Assembly: GCA_027574665.1 (NCBI GenBank)
Contig: CM050654.1
Location: forward strand, 26,555,722-26,619,721
DNA length: 64,000 nt
Source of the DNA: Rhynochetos jubatus
Lineage: Eukaryota; Chordata; Aves; Eurypygiformes; Rhynochetidae
Reading direction: 5' to 3'
Part shown: positions 27,501 to 39,105 of the stretch, one piece after another
Layout of the letters: each line of letters begins with the position of its first letter
Numbering within the stretch: the stretch's first letter is position 1
Translations under genes and position numbers: made by a program
The notes under the pieces: generated by a model
Databases searched by the model: none
The model's input: only the letters and a program-made list of their open reading frames with translations
What the model was told of the DNA's origin: nothing

Positions 27501-30500
27501 ACACGTGGAATTGTGTAGAGATCGAGGTCATTGGTGTAAAGGCGCAGTTAACTTCAAGTTGCCTTTGAGCCCTTCATTGTGACTAGTGTTCCTGTTGCCA
27601 GATTATCTGTTTGCCTGTATCAGGGCAGTGTATCAGCAGGTAGATGGGTTGTGTGAGGAGTGATGACCCAGAAGGGAAAACAAGGGCTTAGAGGATTATC
27701 TGGCAGTACCACTTTCTTCTGCTAAGAGTGTTGCAGGCCTAGTGCTTAGGGCAAGTGTCCTGCAGCTCTGCCTCTCTGAGGTTTGCGACAGCGTTCATGG
27801 GATTATTGCAGTCAAGCAGAGACTTGTGCTCTTGCTTATGGCATTAAAGGACAGGCGTAAAGCTGGCTGAACAGCGATAGGTAACGAGAGGAGGATAACT
27901 ACCGTTCCTGATCTGATGGGAAGATCAAACCAAGCGAGGATCCTGAGCCACTCAGTATTTAATAAGTGATAAAATAGATAATGGGTACTCGATTTTCAGA
28001 AGAACTGTGGAGGGCTGCCAGTGTAATGCAGCTCAGAACTACAGTCGAGAAGGATCTTGACATGTCTGAGAAATCACTTAAAAACAGGAAAGGTTGTTCA
28101 GCAGGAAGAGGCTAAAGGTGCTCATCTTTGGTAGTGGACTGTAAATGCAGGGTAGGAGCAGATGGGAAAGCAGTGGGCCTGGAAGCGGCGTGAAAGGTGT
28201 CAGTCGGTCACAAGGTGAGGCTGGTTGGAATCAGAAGTGTACGGACAGAGGCACAGTCTGCAGGTTGTGTGGAGTAACCCTCCTTTTCACTCAGCTTTGA
28301 GCTGTAGCTGAAGTTCCGTATCCAGCTCTGGGCTGCAGAGAGTTATAGATTAATTGGAGAGATGCCAGAGGAGAGGAACTGGAATGGTTGGAGGTCTAGA
28401 GAGGAGGATTCTGGGTCTTTAAGGAGAAAGCTAAGCAGAGGACTCGTGTCTTCAAGGAAGGGAAAGAAATGAACAGAAACACTTGAGCTGTTTTCCATGC
28501 CCGTAGTGGGTAGAACAAGGCGTAATAGGCTAAATTGCAGACAGTAGTTTTTAGATTAAATATTAAGGAAAACTTCCCGATGCTCGGGATGTGTAAGGAT
28601 GGAATGGATTGCTCTGGGAGACAGCAGAAAACCCTTTGCGGGAGGTCTCGGGAGCAGGATAGGCAGGTGCTGTCCTGCACAGCACACCTGTACTGGCTGT
28701 GGGTGGGGAAGGAAACCAGCTTGTCTTGGCAGTCCCCCGTACGTGTAGAAAAAGGATTCCAAACCGTCCTAAAAGGTTCTCCCTCGAGTTTTCTCTGTGA
28801 GGCAGTGTAGGTAGTCTCTATCACACAAGTCCGGTGAGTGCAGAAACTGGGAATAAAGCCTATTAATTTGATTAGCAAATTAATTATAGGCTTCCCAGGC
28901 TGCTGTGGGAAGGAGACAGTGGTGGTGATGATTCCACGTAAGTGGCTTCGTTCTTTGTGGCCACGCACGTTGGCCACTCCTCAACCACAGGCCTGCCCAG
29001 GCACCTGCTGTCGTTAACCAGATCCTCTGCCCTTCTCGCCGCCGTCCTGGGAGGTCGGGATTCTTGGAAGCGGCATCGCTGCTGCACCACCATTTCCCTT
29101 GGTGCGCTTCTCGTAGCAGCTCTGGATGGGGTTGTGACAGGGCTTGGCAGTCGCTTCCTACGGCCTACTGCTCGCAGAGCAGCCCTGCCGTGTAGGAGAA
29201 CAGCTGGAACAGCGGGTGTACGCGGCGCTGGGCTGTGGGGGCGGGTAGCAGCTACCCAGCTAAGGTGGGCAGCACTGCCGTTTCTGTGATCTCTGCCTCC
29301 GCAGGTGAAGGAGCGTGTGAAGTACTTTTAAAAAACACTTATTTAAAGCAGCCCGTCCTGGAGCCTAAGCTGCTTACAGTCTGTGCAGATCATCTCCACT
29401 AGCAGAGTTGTATTCAAATAATGCACGGGTGCTGCCAAGGATATAAAATCCAGCCGCTGAATTAGTGGTACTTGTTGGCAGAGTGCCTGGAACTAGGCTT
29501 TGCTGAAGAGCTAAACCAGTTTTGACGCTGTTAGCCTACAGGTGCGGGGAGAGAAACCAGAGAGCTTAAAAAGCAGGTACGCTGCTTTCCTTACGCAGTG
29601 CGTGAGTAGATGTGAGGAGAGAGGTTTGAATTCATCAGTTCTGATTCTTGGAGCGCGTGATGTCTTAGAACGAGCAATATAGTTGGGTAATTCGTTTGCT
29701 AATCTTGTTTGATAAGCTGGTTATAATACAAAAGGTTTGCTATATAAAACTAGTCCTGCTCATCAAAAGCTTGCCTGAATTTAAGTAAAAAGCAGCAGTA
29801 AAAATGTACTTTTGTTCATTTTTAACGAAGTTCTGAGACCCATCCAAATGCGGTTTGGAAGAAGACCTGGATAAGTACATTCTGATAGAAACTACTTTTC
29901 CCTATCTTAACATAATATAGGAGGGAAAAGTAATCTAGGCATATGGTAAATAGTGTGATTGTGTAAATATGTACACATGGAGGTTAACCTCCTGATTAAC
30001 AGCTAATATCAGAGGGATTGAAATTGCTGTATTAGTTGCAAATCAGTACGGTGTAGGAGTGGATGAGCATCGGCTGAAGGAAAATAACTAAAAAAGGGGG
30101 GGGAAAATCAGATTAAGACTAAAGTGTTTTTCCTGTGTTTCAATTTAAAGTCATTCTGATCTCCTTAGGATGGAATAAATTCCCTGGTTAACAGTTTTCT
30201 TACGTGGTTTGCAGAGTTCTGTCCCCCTCCCCAAGGTTCCATACAGCAAGTCTGCAGCACCAAGCCGATGTGGAACTGCTCTCCGTGCCAGCCTGATTTC
30301 AGTTCCCATTATTCCATCCCTGTGTTCAACACTCCCGTGTCGCTGCTTCAGCCTTTGTTCACAAACCAACCGATTTCGTCCCTTGCGCCTCAGCGCTGGC
30401 TTGCCAGAGGCTCGAGGATTTATCGGAACGTAAAGGTGGGAGCGGGTGTGGAAGGAAAGGAAGGAGAAGGGAAGAGTTATCTTGTGTGTTAATCCACAGG

Positions 30501-33500
30501 GCCTGTGAAAACCGGTTGTGGCTCATATTTAAATATTACTCCTTGGGGTGAATGTAGCTACAAAGGTTGTCTCTCCACCGAGTCTCGTAAAACTATCTGT
30601 TTGATGTTGGCAGAGCCAAGCTCCCGCTCCCTGGGGTGATAAAATCTCCAGAGAAGTGTAAAGCTGATGTTACGTGCCTGTTTATTCAAGCGCTCGATCG
30701 TAACTCCGTTCGTTCCTAGGGTTCAAAAAGAAGCAAACCGGAGGGTGATAAACCTGAGCTGGGTAACGCTGGGTTCGATGGAATGAGCGAGGATGAGCTG
30801 CTAGCAGCCGTCTTGGAGATTAGCAAACGGGAAGCTTCCCTGTCTCTGAGCCATGATGAAGATAAGCCCACGAGCAGCCCAGACACTGGTTTTGGAGATG
30901 ACGAAATTCAGGATTTGCCGGAAAACCTGGAATCCATAGAGATGGAGAAACCCAAAGCAACATTAGACTCGGGTAAGCAGCAGGTTCGTAACGTGTGGCG
31001 GCAGAATCTGGGTGCGAGTGAGCTGCTGAAACTGCTTGGCTTCCTGGGAGTTCTCTGGCCGTTCTCCTGGGTATAAAGCACGCTGAACGGTGAGTTACCA
31101 GTCACGGCAGCTGAATGAGTTCGCAGTCCTGTGTCCTATTTAAAGGAAGCTTAATTGCAGAGGTTGCTTTGCTCTGTCAGACGAGGTGACTCTAAACACG
31201 ACAGATTTAACTTGGTCCGCTTCTTGTTACCGCCAGCAATAAGGGGTTTGGGCTTTTTTGTAAACACGGGGTAATTGGTGGTGCTTTCAAAAAAGGCTAA
31301 TTCAGATATGACGGAAGATGTCTTTTCTGCTACATGGTCCTCAAACAACGGCAGTGTGAGTCGAGTCAGTATTTCTTCTTACGCTGGAAATTCTCAAGGG
31401 TCACGTAGTAAAAACAAATCACAGTTTCATCTGCAGGCTGTCAGACTGATGGATTATGGTGCTGGGCGTCTTGTGTTTAGGAGGTCACAGCTCCTGAGAC
31501 TGCCCTGTATGATCCTTGCTAGTAACCGGTGAGCAGATGTTGAAGTCTGCACAGGGCAGGCCTGTAAGGTTTCAGTGTTGCTGCGTGGGAGCTGTCGGAG
31601 CAGGTCCTGACTCTCCGCTGCAGGCGAACGGGAGGATCCGTGTCCCGCAACTGCAGGAGACGTACGCAGCGCTTGAACTGCGTGTTCGTTCCACAGGTTT
31701 TGAGAAATACTTGTGCCACGGTGTTCACTTTAAGGGTGAACTGAAAAGTGACCGTCTTTTTGTGCTTTCAGAGCTGCAGGCAGTGTTCACAACATCGAGG
31801 CTTTTGCCTAAAGAGAAAAGTTGGCAAATGTCAACAGCGCTTGGGGTCTGTGCTTCCTTGTCTTACACGTGGTTTGGTTTTAGTTGTGCCTTCATCTGTA
31901 GTACTCCGAGGTATGATATGCAGTGCACATGTTTATAATCTGAGGCTCCTCCTAGAGAAACTCAGCTTCGTGGCTGCGGAAACCTAGTGGTGTGTGACAT
32001 CTTCCTCCGGTTAAAGTCGCTCTTTCTCAGTGAACGTCAAAGGCTAAGGAGTGAAGGGTTCAGGGATTAATCGAAAGGGTCATCCTACACCTGTTAAAAT
32101 AAGTATAAGGCTGCGCTTGGAGCTTGATCCGTTTGACTCCAGTGTGGGTTTTATGCCTGGTGAGCTCTCGCTGTCAGCAGGTGTCACTGTGCCGCGAGGA
32201 TTGCAGTGATGCAAGGAGGATTTAGCTGCTAAGGAGCACAAGAGCCAGGAAAGCATAACTGTACTCTCTGATTCCTCAGGTCCTGCCAATTTCACCGAGA
32301 TAACTAAAGATTTTGATGAGAATAAGGAAAACAAAACTCCGGAAGGCTCCCAGGGGGAGGTTGACTGGCTGCAGCAGTACGACATGGAGAGAGAGAGGGA
32401 GGAACAAGAACTTCAGCAGGCACTGGCTCAGAGCCTTCAAGAGCAAGTAAGAAATGAAAGTTTGCTTCCTTGAGTTATCTTCCCCAACACTGGAAACACC
32501 CGATGGCTGAAGGAAAAGCTGGTGTTCACGCAGTAACTGCAGAGGGATCCTACTGCTTTTTTGAGAGAACCAGGTGAAAAAACAAACGATTGCGTTTGTT
32601 CTAGTTCCAGATTCAGTAGAGTGACGGCACTGGATACATCTGGGCACGTGCTGCATGTGCTTTGGAAACCGTCTGTCACATCACAGACCTGCACGGTTCT
32701 CAAAGCTTTCCCTGCACATTTGTACCCTGGCTTGCAACATTATATAGAAATTATGATAGGCTGAAAAACTCTTACAATCTGTCCCCGAGAACCAAGCCCA
32801 CCTTTTGCTTCCCTGGCTGTCGCTTCTTGCAGCGTGACGAGGCAGGTTTCAAGGCACAGGCTAAGGACGGCCATGCCAGGTCAGGTCAAAGGTCTGTCCC
32901 AGTGCCTTGTTTCTACTACTGGCAAGTAGAAGGTGCTCAGTGAAGAATATAGGAACCGAGCATTTATGTGATCCTTCCCTGTTAGTAAATTGGAAAAAGG
33001 ATCCCAGATAATGTAGTCTAAAACAAGTCCCTTGGATTAGACTTGGCAAGAATTGGGATCTGGGGTTGTGCACTGAATTGGGATCTGGGGTTGTGTGTGT
33101 GTATTCCCTTTGAATTTCAAGGCTCACAACTGATTGCCGCAAGCTTAACCAAGCCGCTGAGGGCGAAGCAAGCGCTTAGCCAGGTCTTTTCTGGAATAGG
33201 TGCCCTTGTCTGCTCTCTTTTAATACTAAAGCTGTCATGGTTTTCCTTATGAGGTCTGATGTTTCCATGGCTCTTGGATTTTTCTGTCCCGTTACTCATT
33301 ATGAGGTGCTGGTTGGTATGTTCTGTGCCAGATGTAGCTTTGATTCAGTGATGCTGAGTAGTTCAACAAAGATTCCCAAATGCTTTAGAAATAGTGAGAT
33401 AAAAGGCCTCACGGTAATAATGTAAAACTGCCCCGTGAGTGTTGTTCTGCTGCAGTTCTAACGATCCGGGCACGGAAACGCGGTAGCTGTGGTTATCCTG

Positions 33501-36500
33501 ATTTGAAATAACGTGGTTGGGGTTCTGCATACAGGTGCACCGAAAGCATTCGAACCCTGAATTCAGGAGCCAGCTCATTAACTACCATTGAGCGGCTTGC
33601 CTCAGCTCTGAGCTTCCAAGAGTGGTGGGAGGAACGGGGGCATGATGTTATCCAAGGGTTTGTTGACCTGAGGTTTCTTTGCTGCTTGTTGGCGGTGATG
33701 TTTTTAATACCTGGTTGTTTAGTGGGGCCTTCTTTTTTGCGTCCTGCCTTTGTGAATTACACCTGCTATGTGGAAGCACTGGCTCTGCTTTCAAATGGCT
33801 TTAAAATAATAAAACCTGTCAGGATTTAAGGACTCTGTCCTCAGCTGGCTTGGGGCAGAAGGCTTAAATGTTGCCGAAGCGTGAGGAGCTTTGTGTGTAA
33901 GTGGCAGCTTTCCTTAGCGAAGGGTTGCAAAATTCATTCAGATGCTTTTTAAATTAATGATCCAGAGCAAAACGGTTTGGTGTTACCAGAGACTCACTCT
34001 GCTGCATACCAAACTCCAGGAGCTTTGACGAGCCTTAATGAAGGTTTGTCCCAGGTTCTGTTGCACGGGAACATTGGACTCTCGCTGGTTGCAAACATTC
34101 CTTCACACGGAACCTTTAATTTACAATGTCAGGTTTGTTGTAGAAACCAGAGCAGCACAGTTTCAATGGAAAAAGAGCACCACAAGAATTTTAAACAGTG
34201 AAGTGTCTCAATGAGCTAAGTTTTGTTCTCTTCCCATCAGGAGGCACGAGAACAGAAAGAGGATGATGACCTTAAACGAGCCACGGAATTAAGTCTACAA
34301 GGTGAAACTTATTTAACTTCCTCCAGGATGTTGCTTTGGAGGGAAAATAGATCTTGTACGTATGAGTGCAGCTCCTGGGTGTCTGCAAGACAGCTGGGAT
34401 TTCACGCTCTTTCGGGGTGTGCGTTGGGTTTGCCTTTGCTCAGGTCGGCTCTTCTTGCTCTTGGTTGTGTAAGCAAATGCCAGGAAAAAGGTCGTGTGAA
34501 AAACAACTTATTAAAAACACAGGAGAATAAAATCAGACATAGAGATGTGATGCCTTAATATAAATTTAATATATAATGCTGATACAGAGAGTACAAAATG
34601 GACCTTGAAACTTCGAATTCCCAGCAAAAGCCAGCATGGCTCTAGTCAGATCATAGAGATTATTGACCTGCATTGATGTTTTAGTGCTAATTAATGAATA
34701 CACTGGCCTTGCCCAGGAAAATGAGTAAGTGCTCTGTCTGCTACAGGATGGGAGGGAGACAGACCTCAGGGCAAGGTATAGATGTTGTGGGTGAAAAAAG
34801 AAACCCAAAATACACTATCTGTCCTTTCCAAATCCAGACAGGGGGGTGAGCCTCAGGCGCTGCTTAACGTTTGTGTGAGGCTGGCGTGCGAGTGATTCCA
34901 TACAGTCTGGCAGAGCCGGGCATAACTCAGAGAGGAATTGTGCTCCAGAGAGGAAGAGGGAGGGATAATGAAGTATTGTGTTGACACTCTAGTTGCTCAG
35001 ACACCTCTAAAGGCCCTCAGGTATTACGGGATGGACCTGCTTCTGAAGAGAAGCTGGATGGTGCTTAGGTGTCCCTCAGCCTGAGTCCCGTCCCCTGATG
35101 AGCTGTCAGACTGAGTGCCCAGTCCCTCTCAGGGCTCCCTAGATTCATGGTCGGGAGGAGTTCAGGAATCCTTCCTCCTCCTGAACTGCAGTCGCTTGCC
35201 TGAAACGCGAGCCGCTCAACTTGCTCGAGGAGATGTGAACAGTCCCCAGCAGATGTCTGGTAGCATTTGTCTCGGAAAGGTTCCCAGCGGTGCTGCAATC
35301 GCAGAACTGCTCGTCACCCGAGGACCGTTGGTGAAGCGGCGTTTAGCAATACCCGTGGCAAGTGCTTCGTGCAGGGACCTACCTAAGTGCCTGCGTTTCT
35401 CGGCCGGGTCCGGCTTACAACAGCCCAACTGAGCGAGGAAACCAACAGTAAAGCATCCTCAGTTGAAGGAATTCATCTGCGAACTTCCCAAGAAGATGAT
35501 ACTAATGCAGTGTCTGATGGTTTAACGGGGCAAGCAGTGTGAAAAGCTCTCCGGCAAAACATCCCCATCGTAGCTGGCGTGAAAGTGTCTAAGGAAAAAA
35601 ATAGCCGGAGCAGTGTCCTCTTAATCCCAACTTCTCATCCACCCAGGACTCCGTAGCTTTAATTTAGCTGGTGGAAACATAGCTGCTTCTCCTAATGAGT
35701 ACCGTACGAAATCCTAAATCGGTTGGGTAGCTGCAGAATCCCAGGAAGTTTGGAACAGGGTGTACAGGCAGCGGTGGTGCCTTCCGGCTCTTTACAGAAA
35801 GCTGCCTGCGTTTCGCTCAGCCAAGCCAAGTGGAAGTTCCTGCAGTGAGCAGCCTCCTTACCATGGAAAACAGTGAAAAGATGCCCGCTGCCAGCAGGAG
35901 CGTTTTGATGCCAGTTTTCATTCAAAAACGCACTTTGCTAGTGCAGCTTACAGTTCAAACCGTAAATCCGTAGCTTCGCTTTGCAGAAACTTGCAGTTCA
36001 CTGGGCCGGACCGGCTGTGCTTCCTTTAACGTTGGTGCTGGCTGCCACCTCTGGAGCGACCGGGGTGCTTAACCGCTCTTCTGTCGCCCAGCTGCCCCTG
36101 CCATAGTGTCCCTCTGTAAGAGTGCGAGAGATGATGCTAAAACGGATTCTGTACTCCAAGATATCTTTAATTATTGCTTTCACAAGCCGGGAAGGGCGGG
36201 GAGAGGGTTGTTGTTTGGAAATTCCGATATCTCCTGCTTTCCTTGGAAAGGAAGCTTGAAACGTTAGCGTTTTATTGAGCTTGTTTACGTGGGTAGACGT
36301 ACCTCAACCTGTTGTGAATTTTCCCTGCGTGCCACGGCTCCTCACGCAGTGTTGTTGTTTCCATGCTATCTAGAGTTTAACAGCTCTCTCCTGGACAGCG
36401 TTGGTTCTGACGAAGACTCCGGGAATGAGGATGTTCTTGACATGGAGTATTCGGAAGCTGAAGCGGAAGAGCTGAAAAGAAACGCTGAGGTGTGTGACCC

Positions 36501-39105
36501 GTGATTTCAAAAGCTGACTGAGAAATACACCCCCCTCTTTACCATCGGTTTAGCGCTGGAGGTAGTTTCACAGGGCAGATCGCTTGTTTAGTCCTAGAAA
36601 GGTCTTTTATGCTCACAAGTGGAAAGATGAAAACTTCTATCCTTAAGAATCTTACTGTGCTAATGTAAAAAAAATCCCACAAAACAGCTGCAGGGACCTG
36701 ACTTTCTCTAAGATGCGGATAATGGTGAAAAGGAAACTGGTTTTATACCAGTGCACCTGAAAGAACGGGCCTGAAATTTTTACTCAGAGGACTTCGGCCA
36801 GCGTGGTCGTTAAATTGCAGCACCGTGGGCTTCTAGATCCTGCGCCGCCGGAAGTGGGAAGTGGTGGGAACGCCGTACTCCCATCCGTTGAGGTGTAGCT
36901 GTAACCTAGGCCGTGCTGCCAGCGGCTCACGCGCTCCGTGTTGTGACAGTTCCCTGCCGGCCTCGGTGTCGGGAACACCGTGTCGAGTGGAAACGGTTAA
37001 ACGGGGTTTCTTTGGGCGGTTTTGTTTTCTTACGGTCCTTTACCACTTTCCTTACCCTGAAACCAAGAGCTGCGTTTGAGCGTTGTCGGTGCACCGTGTC
37101 GGTAACGTTTCCCGGGCAGAGAGGATCACGAATAATTGTCAAAAGCCAGTTACCACCGTTTAGTTTTGCCAGTGGGCAGGGAGAGCGTGTTCCCTGCACG
37201 CAGAGAGGGCGTGGGCTGCTGGCGTTACAGGAGTAGGACGGGAGAATCTGGGCTGCGGATGCGGTATGAGCTGTCAGATCTGTACGCCATCGTCACGGGT
37301 ATCTCTCTGGTCTTGCAGAAGTGAGGGGGGTGTTCCCTTTTTGCTTTGCTCGGTTTATTTGGTGGATTCGTTCTGACATCAGTGGAAGTCGCTCAGGAAA
37401 CGGTTGTTTAGAGAACTTTGCAGGGTAGAGCTCGTGTCAGCAACTGTTCTGAGGTCTGAGTGGCTCCTTCGCATCGCCGTTGGCTTGCTCAAAGATCAGA
37501 TAAGCTGGGAGGCTTTTTCCCGGTTCCGGAAGGGCTCCTTGTTTGGTCCGAACTGCTGTTCCTGTAATCTTGGGGTTGCAGCTTTGAACGCAGTAGCCAA
37601 AGCCCGTATCTCAGGCGTGTAAATCACCTTATCCGTAAGCTTTGCGGAGCAAACGTGAACACCCGAAAGCTCTAATTGGACTTTCTTTCCAGACGGGAGA
37701 GCTTCCTCACTCCTATCGCCTCATCAGCATCGTCAGCCATATCGGAAGCACGTCATCTTCAGGTAGGAGACGCCACGTTTTGTTCGTCACCTCTTACCTA
37801 ATTAAAACCTGGGGTGCACAATTACCCTAGCAGGGCTGTTCGCAGAGCGCTCGGCCAGCAGAGCAAGTCAGTCATCGTGGCTTGCTGGGAGGGGAGGCCG
37901 AGGCACGTGGACAAGTACTGCCGCGGGGGTCCGTGGAATTGCTTGTGCCCGTTAGCAGCTCACCAGGAAGGATGGAGGGGCCGGGATCTTAAGGGCCTTG
38001 GAGTGTTTAAACGGGGTATCGAGCTGACCAGCTTACTGGTGGAACGGCAGCATGCAGAGAGGTGTGTGCTCTGTTTTGAAGGTCATTACATCAGTGATGT
38101 CTATGATATCAAGAAGCAGTCCTGGTTCACCTACAACGACCTGGAAGTGTCGAGAACCCTAGAGGCCACCGTTCAGTGTGACAGAGACCGAAGCGGCTAC
38201 ATCTTCTTCTACATGCACAAGTAGGTGTCCTGGGGGTTTCGGTGGGAGTAACTACCCGCTGTTTGCGAGGAAGCGGGCTTCTCTTCTCCCGCCAGTGCTC
38301 CTTGCGGGGGTGAAAACCGTCTCCGTGCGTGTGTCGGAAGAAATCCGTAGTCAGAATTCCGTGCAAGAAGGACAAGGCAGAAGTGCTCTGAGTTCAGGGG
38401 AGTGGAATTGGGTGTTGCTAATACATAGGGTTTTAACAAGATGCAGTAAAATCATCTTCTAAGAAGGGGATTCGGTGTCTCAGCAGCGCAGCAGGAATCC
38501 GAACGGCACTTGGGTTTTCCCTGAAGTGCTGCGCTGTCTGTAGATGCCCTTACCCCTGCTCCCGGCAGGTGGGTTGTTGCAGCCATGGTTATCTCGGGAC
38601 ACGGGCAAGGTGAGCGTTGTCGGTAGGAGTACTGCCTTCTCAGGCACACGGAACTGGAGAGGGGGGGTTGTGCCTTAAAGCCTGTCCCCTTCTTCCGTCT
38701 TTACCGGTTTCTCTAAGGAGGGGTGTAATACAGACTGGGTCTTGTCTTGCTTCCCATCCTGTTACGAGCCAAGGCGTACTGTCGCTGTCGTCACTGTTCT
38801 CCGAGGCTCACCCCATGACCTCGTTCCTTGTAATACACAGTTCCGTGGGATTCGGGGAGCTTTGCTTCCAGATGGCAGACAGGACACCTTTCTCCGCCGG
38901 GATGGGGGACGCTGGAGTTCGCGGGTTAAGTCCGGTTGCCGGTTCCCTCGGGGCTGTCTCAGGTGGCGGTTTGTCGTCGTACGGAAGCTTCACTGTTGGC
39001 CTTTCCCTCTGCTGTAGGGATATCTTCGATGAGTTACTAGAAACGGAAAAAAATGCACAGCCACTTAGCATGGAAGTAGGAAGATCGGTTCGTCAGCCTC
39101 TGTGA
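8147..39105 (+). CDS. USP37: USP37, ubiquitin carboxyl-terminal hydrolase 37
   Basis: This is a cysteine protease that removes ubiquitin chains; the human enzyme stabilises cyclin A and other targets to promote S-phase entry and is itself an APC/C substrate. Twenty-three coding exons join in frame to 2,961 bases, giving 986 residues (human 979). Order of parts: N-terminal PH-like domain (about 1-110); a Ser/Lys-rich linker; the catalytic Cys box with GNTCYMN at Cys352; a zinc-finger-like set of CxxC pairs (Cys496/499 and 545/548); an insert with three ubiquitin-interacting motifs; and the catalytic His box GHYISD at His913. The start MAPLKVHGP aligns with human MSPLKIHGP. The stop TGA ends at 39105 after SVRQPL. 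All junctions use GT/AG and keep phase. Two of the three KEN degrons known from human are kept; the first reads KDN. Exon coordinates are given in the block entries. Confidence 0.97.
13847..17778 (+). CDS. USP37: USP37 exons encoding the Ser/Lys-rich linker
   Basis: Five exons: 13847-14028, 14383-14457, 15018-15115, 16600-16684 and 17617-17778 (residues about 144-344). Recognisable conserved stretches are [23 protein letters not shown] (a basic cluster that could act as a nuclear signal), SEDYPKEND with an intact KEN box at 223-225, [12 protein letters not shown], and [13 protein letters not shown] followed by [15 protein letters not shown]. The region is low in hydrophobic residues and probably disordered. 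It diverges from human mainly in residues 150-195. Confidence 0.92.
17122..17290 (+). repeat. USP37: Degraded MIR-type SINE remnant
   Basis: In a USP37 intron, the text runs from gttaggcgctgtgcag through a cagcctctgccct segment to gggactgaggtccagagtgatta. This follows the order of the MIR/sauropsid MIR-like consensus core (aggaaactgaggcacagagaggttaag). It is old and diverged, judged by eye only. Confidence 0.45.
18241..24611 (+). CDS. USP37: USP37 exons encoding the Cys-box half of the USP catalytic domain
   Basis: Six exons: 18241-18372, 20240-20363, 21160-21365, 22179-22296, 23474-23553 and 24447-24611. The first holds [18 protein letters not shown], with nucleophile Cys352 in the USP Cys box. 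The second ends ERFSGYMQN and the third starts [13 protein letters not shown], the QNDAHEF motif split by the intron that carries a CR1 insertion. CxxC pairs at 496/499 and 545/548 form the finger. The sixth carries [13 protein letters not shown] and continues to GWSVHSAM. Everything needed for catalysis in this half is present. Confidence 0.95.
20574..21106 (-). mobile_element. CR1 LINE, 5'-truncated, minus orientation
   Basis: This is the reverse complement of an avian chicken-repeat-1 3' part. It begins with gatcatagaatcacagaat (the inverted ATTCTRTG terminal repeats), continues with ggtttgggttggaagggacc and then the familiar run to acagctggacacagcactcc. It is about 530 bp and well preserved, and it sits in the USP37 intron between exons 20240-20363 and 21160-21365, ending only about 54 bases before the latter. 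It contains a C-rich run near 20868-20884. It is the clearest evidence that the host is a bird or close reptile relative. No intact reverse transcriptase remains. Confidence 0.95.
22500..22580 (+). repeat. USP37: Degraded MIR-type SINE core
   Basis: The stretch from tgatccttgcaatactgctgc through aaataggtaaacttccccgttttgcgg to ggttgaggcctaaac parallels the MIR core (aatcctcacaacaaccc, gaggtaggtac, cccattttacagatgagg, aactgaggcac). It lies in a USP37 intron. It is diverged, so confidence is moderate. Confidence 0.45.
26062..36489 (+). CDS. USP37: USP37 exons encoding the UIM-bearing catalytic insert
   Basis: Six exons: 26062-26127, 26861-27005, 30720-30972, 32280-32446, 34241-34301 and 36374-36489 (residues about 619-888). 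The region carries [18 protein letters not shown], then three ubiquitin-interacting motifs: about 711-730 ([17 protein letters not shown]), about 811-829 ([16 protein letters not shown]) and about 835-850 ([13 protein letters not shown]). A KEN box lies at 789-791 ([11 protein letters not shown]). The acidic end [18 protein letters not shown] is kept. In human USP37 these UIMs boost activity toward K48-linked chains. Introns here are long, including a 3.7-kb one with a degraded CR1 copy. Confidence 0.94.
28000..28760 (+). mobile_element. Old, diverged CR1 LINE remnant, plus orientation
   Basis: In the large USP37 intron, several segments match the order of the amniote CR1 3' region: gagaaggatcttgacatgtc, gtatccagctctgggctgcag, a segment reading gagatgccagaggagaggaac, ctaaattgcagacagtag, ttaaggaaaacttcccgatg and ggaatggattgctctgggag. 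Substitution and small gaps are heavy, so it is much older than the copy at 20.6-21.1 kb. The short open frames in it are decayed and not genes. Confidence 0.7.
33051..33095 (+). repeat. USP37: Two-copy 25-bp tandem duplication
   Basis: The 20-mer aattgggatctggggttgtg occurs at 33051-33070 and again, identical, at 33076-33095, followed by a short GT run. It is intronic in USP37 and is probably recent replication slippage. Confidence 0.8.
37693..39105 (+). CDS. USP37: USP37 exons encoding the His-box end of the catalytic domain
   Basis: Three exons: 37693-37762, 38082-38220 and 39018-39105. They give [18 protein letters not shown], then [20 protein letters not shown] with catalytic His913, then [12 protein letters not shown] and the C-terminal tail [12 protein letters not shown] to the stop. 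The HxxxD/N triad region is intact, so the enzyme should be active. Confidence 0.95.

Noticed and set aside
30209-30492. Open frames near a USP37 exon as a possible extra exon
   Set aside because: USP37 reads in phase from 27005 directly to 30720 and matches human there without a gap; these frames have no human counterpart.
34880-34960. Possible MIR tail (ggcagagccgggcataactc)
   Set aside because: Only a short resemblance with no flanking core, so not enough to call.
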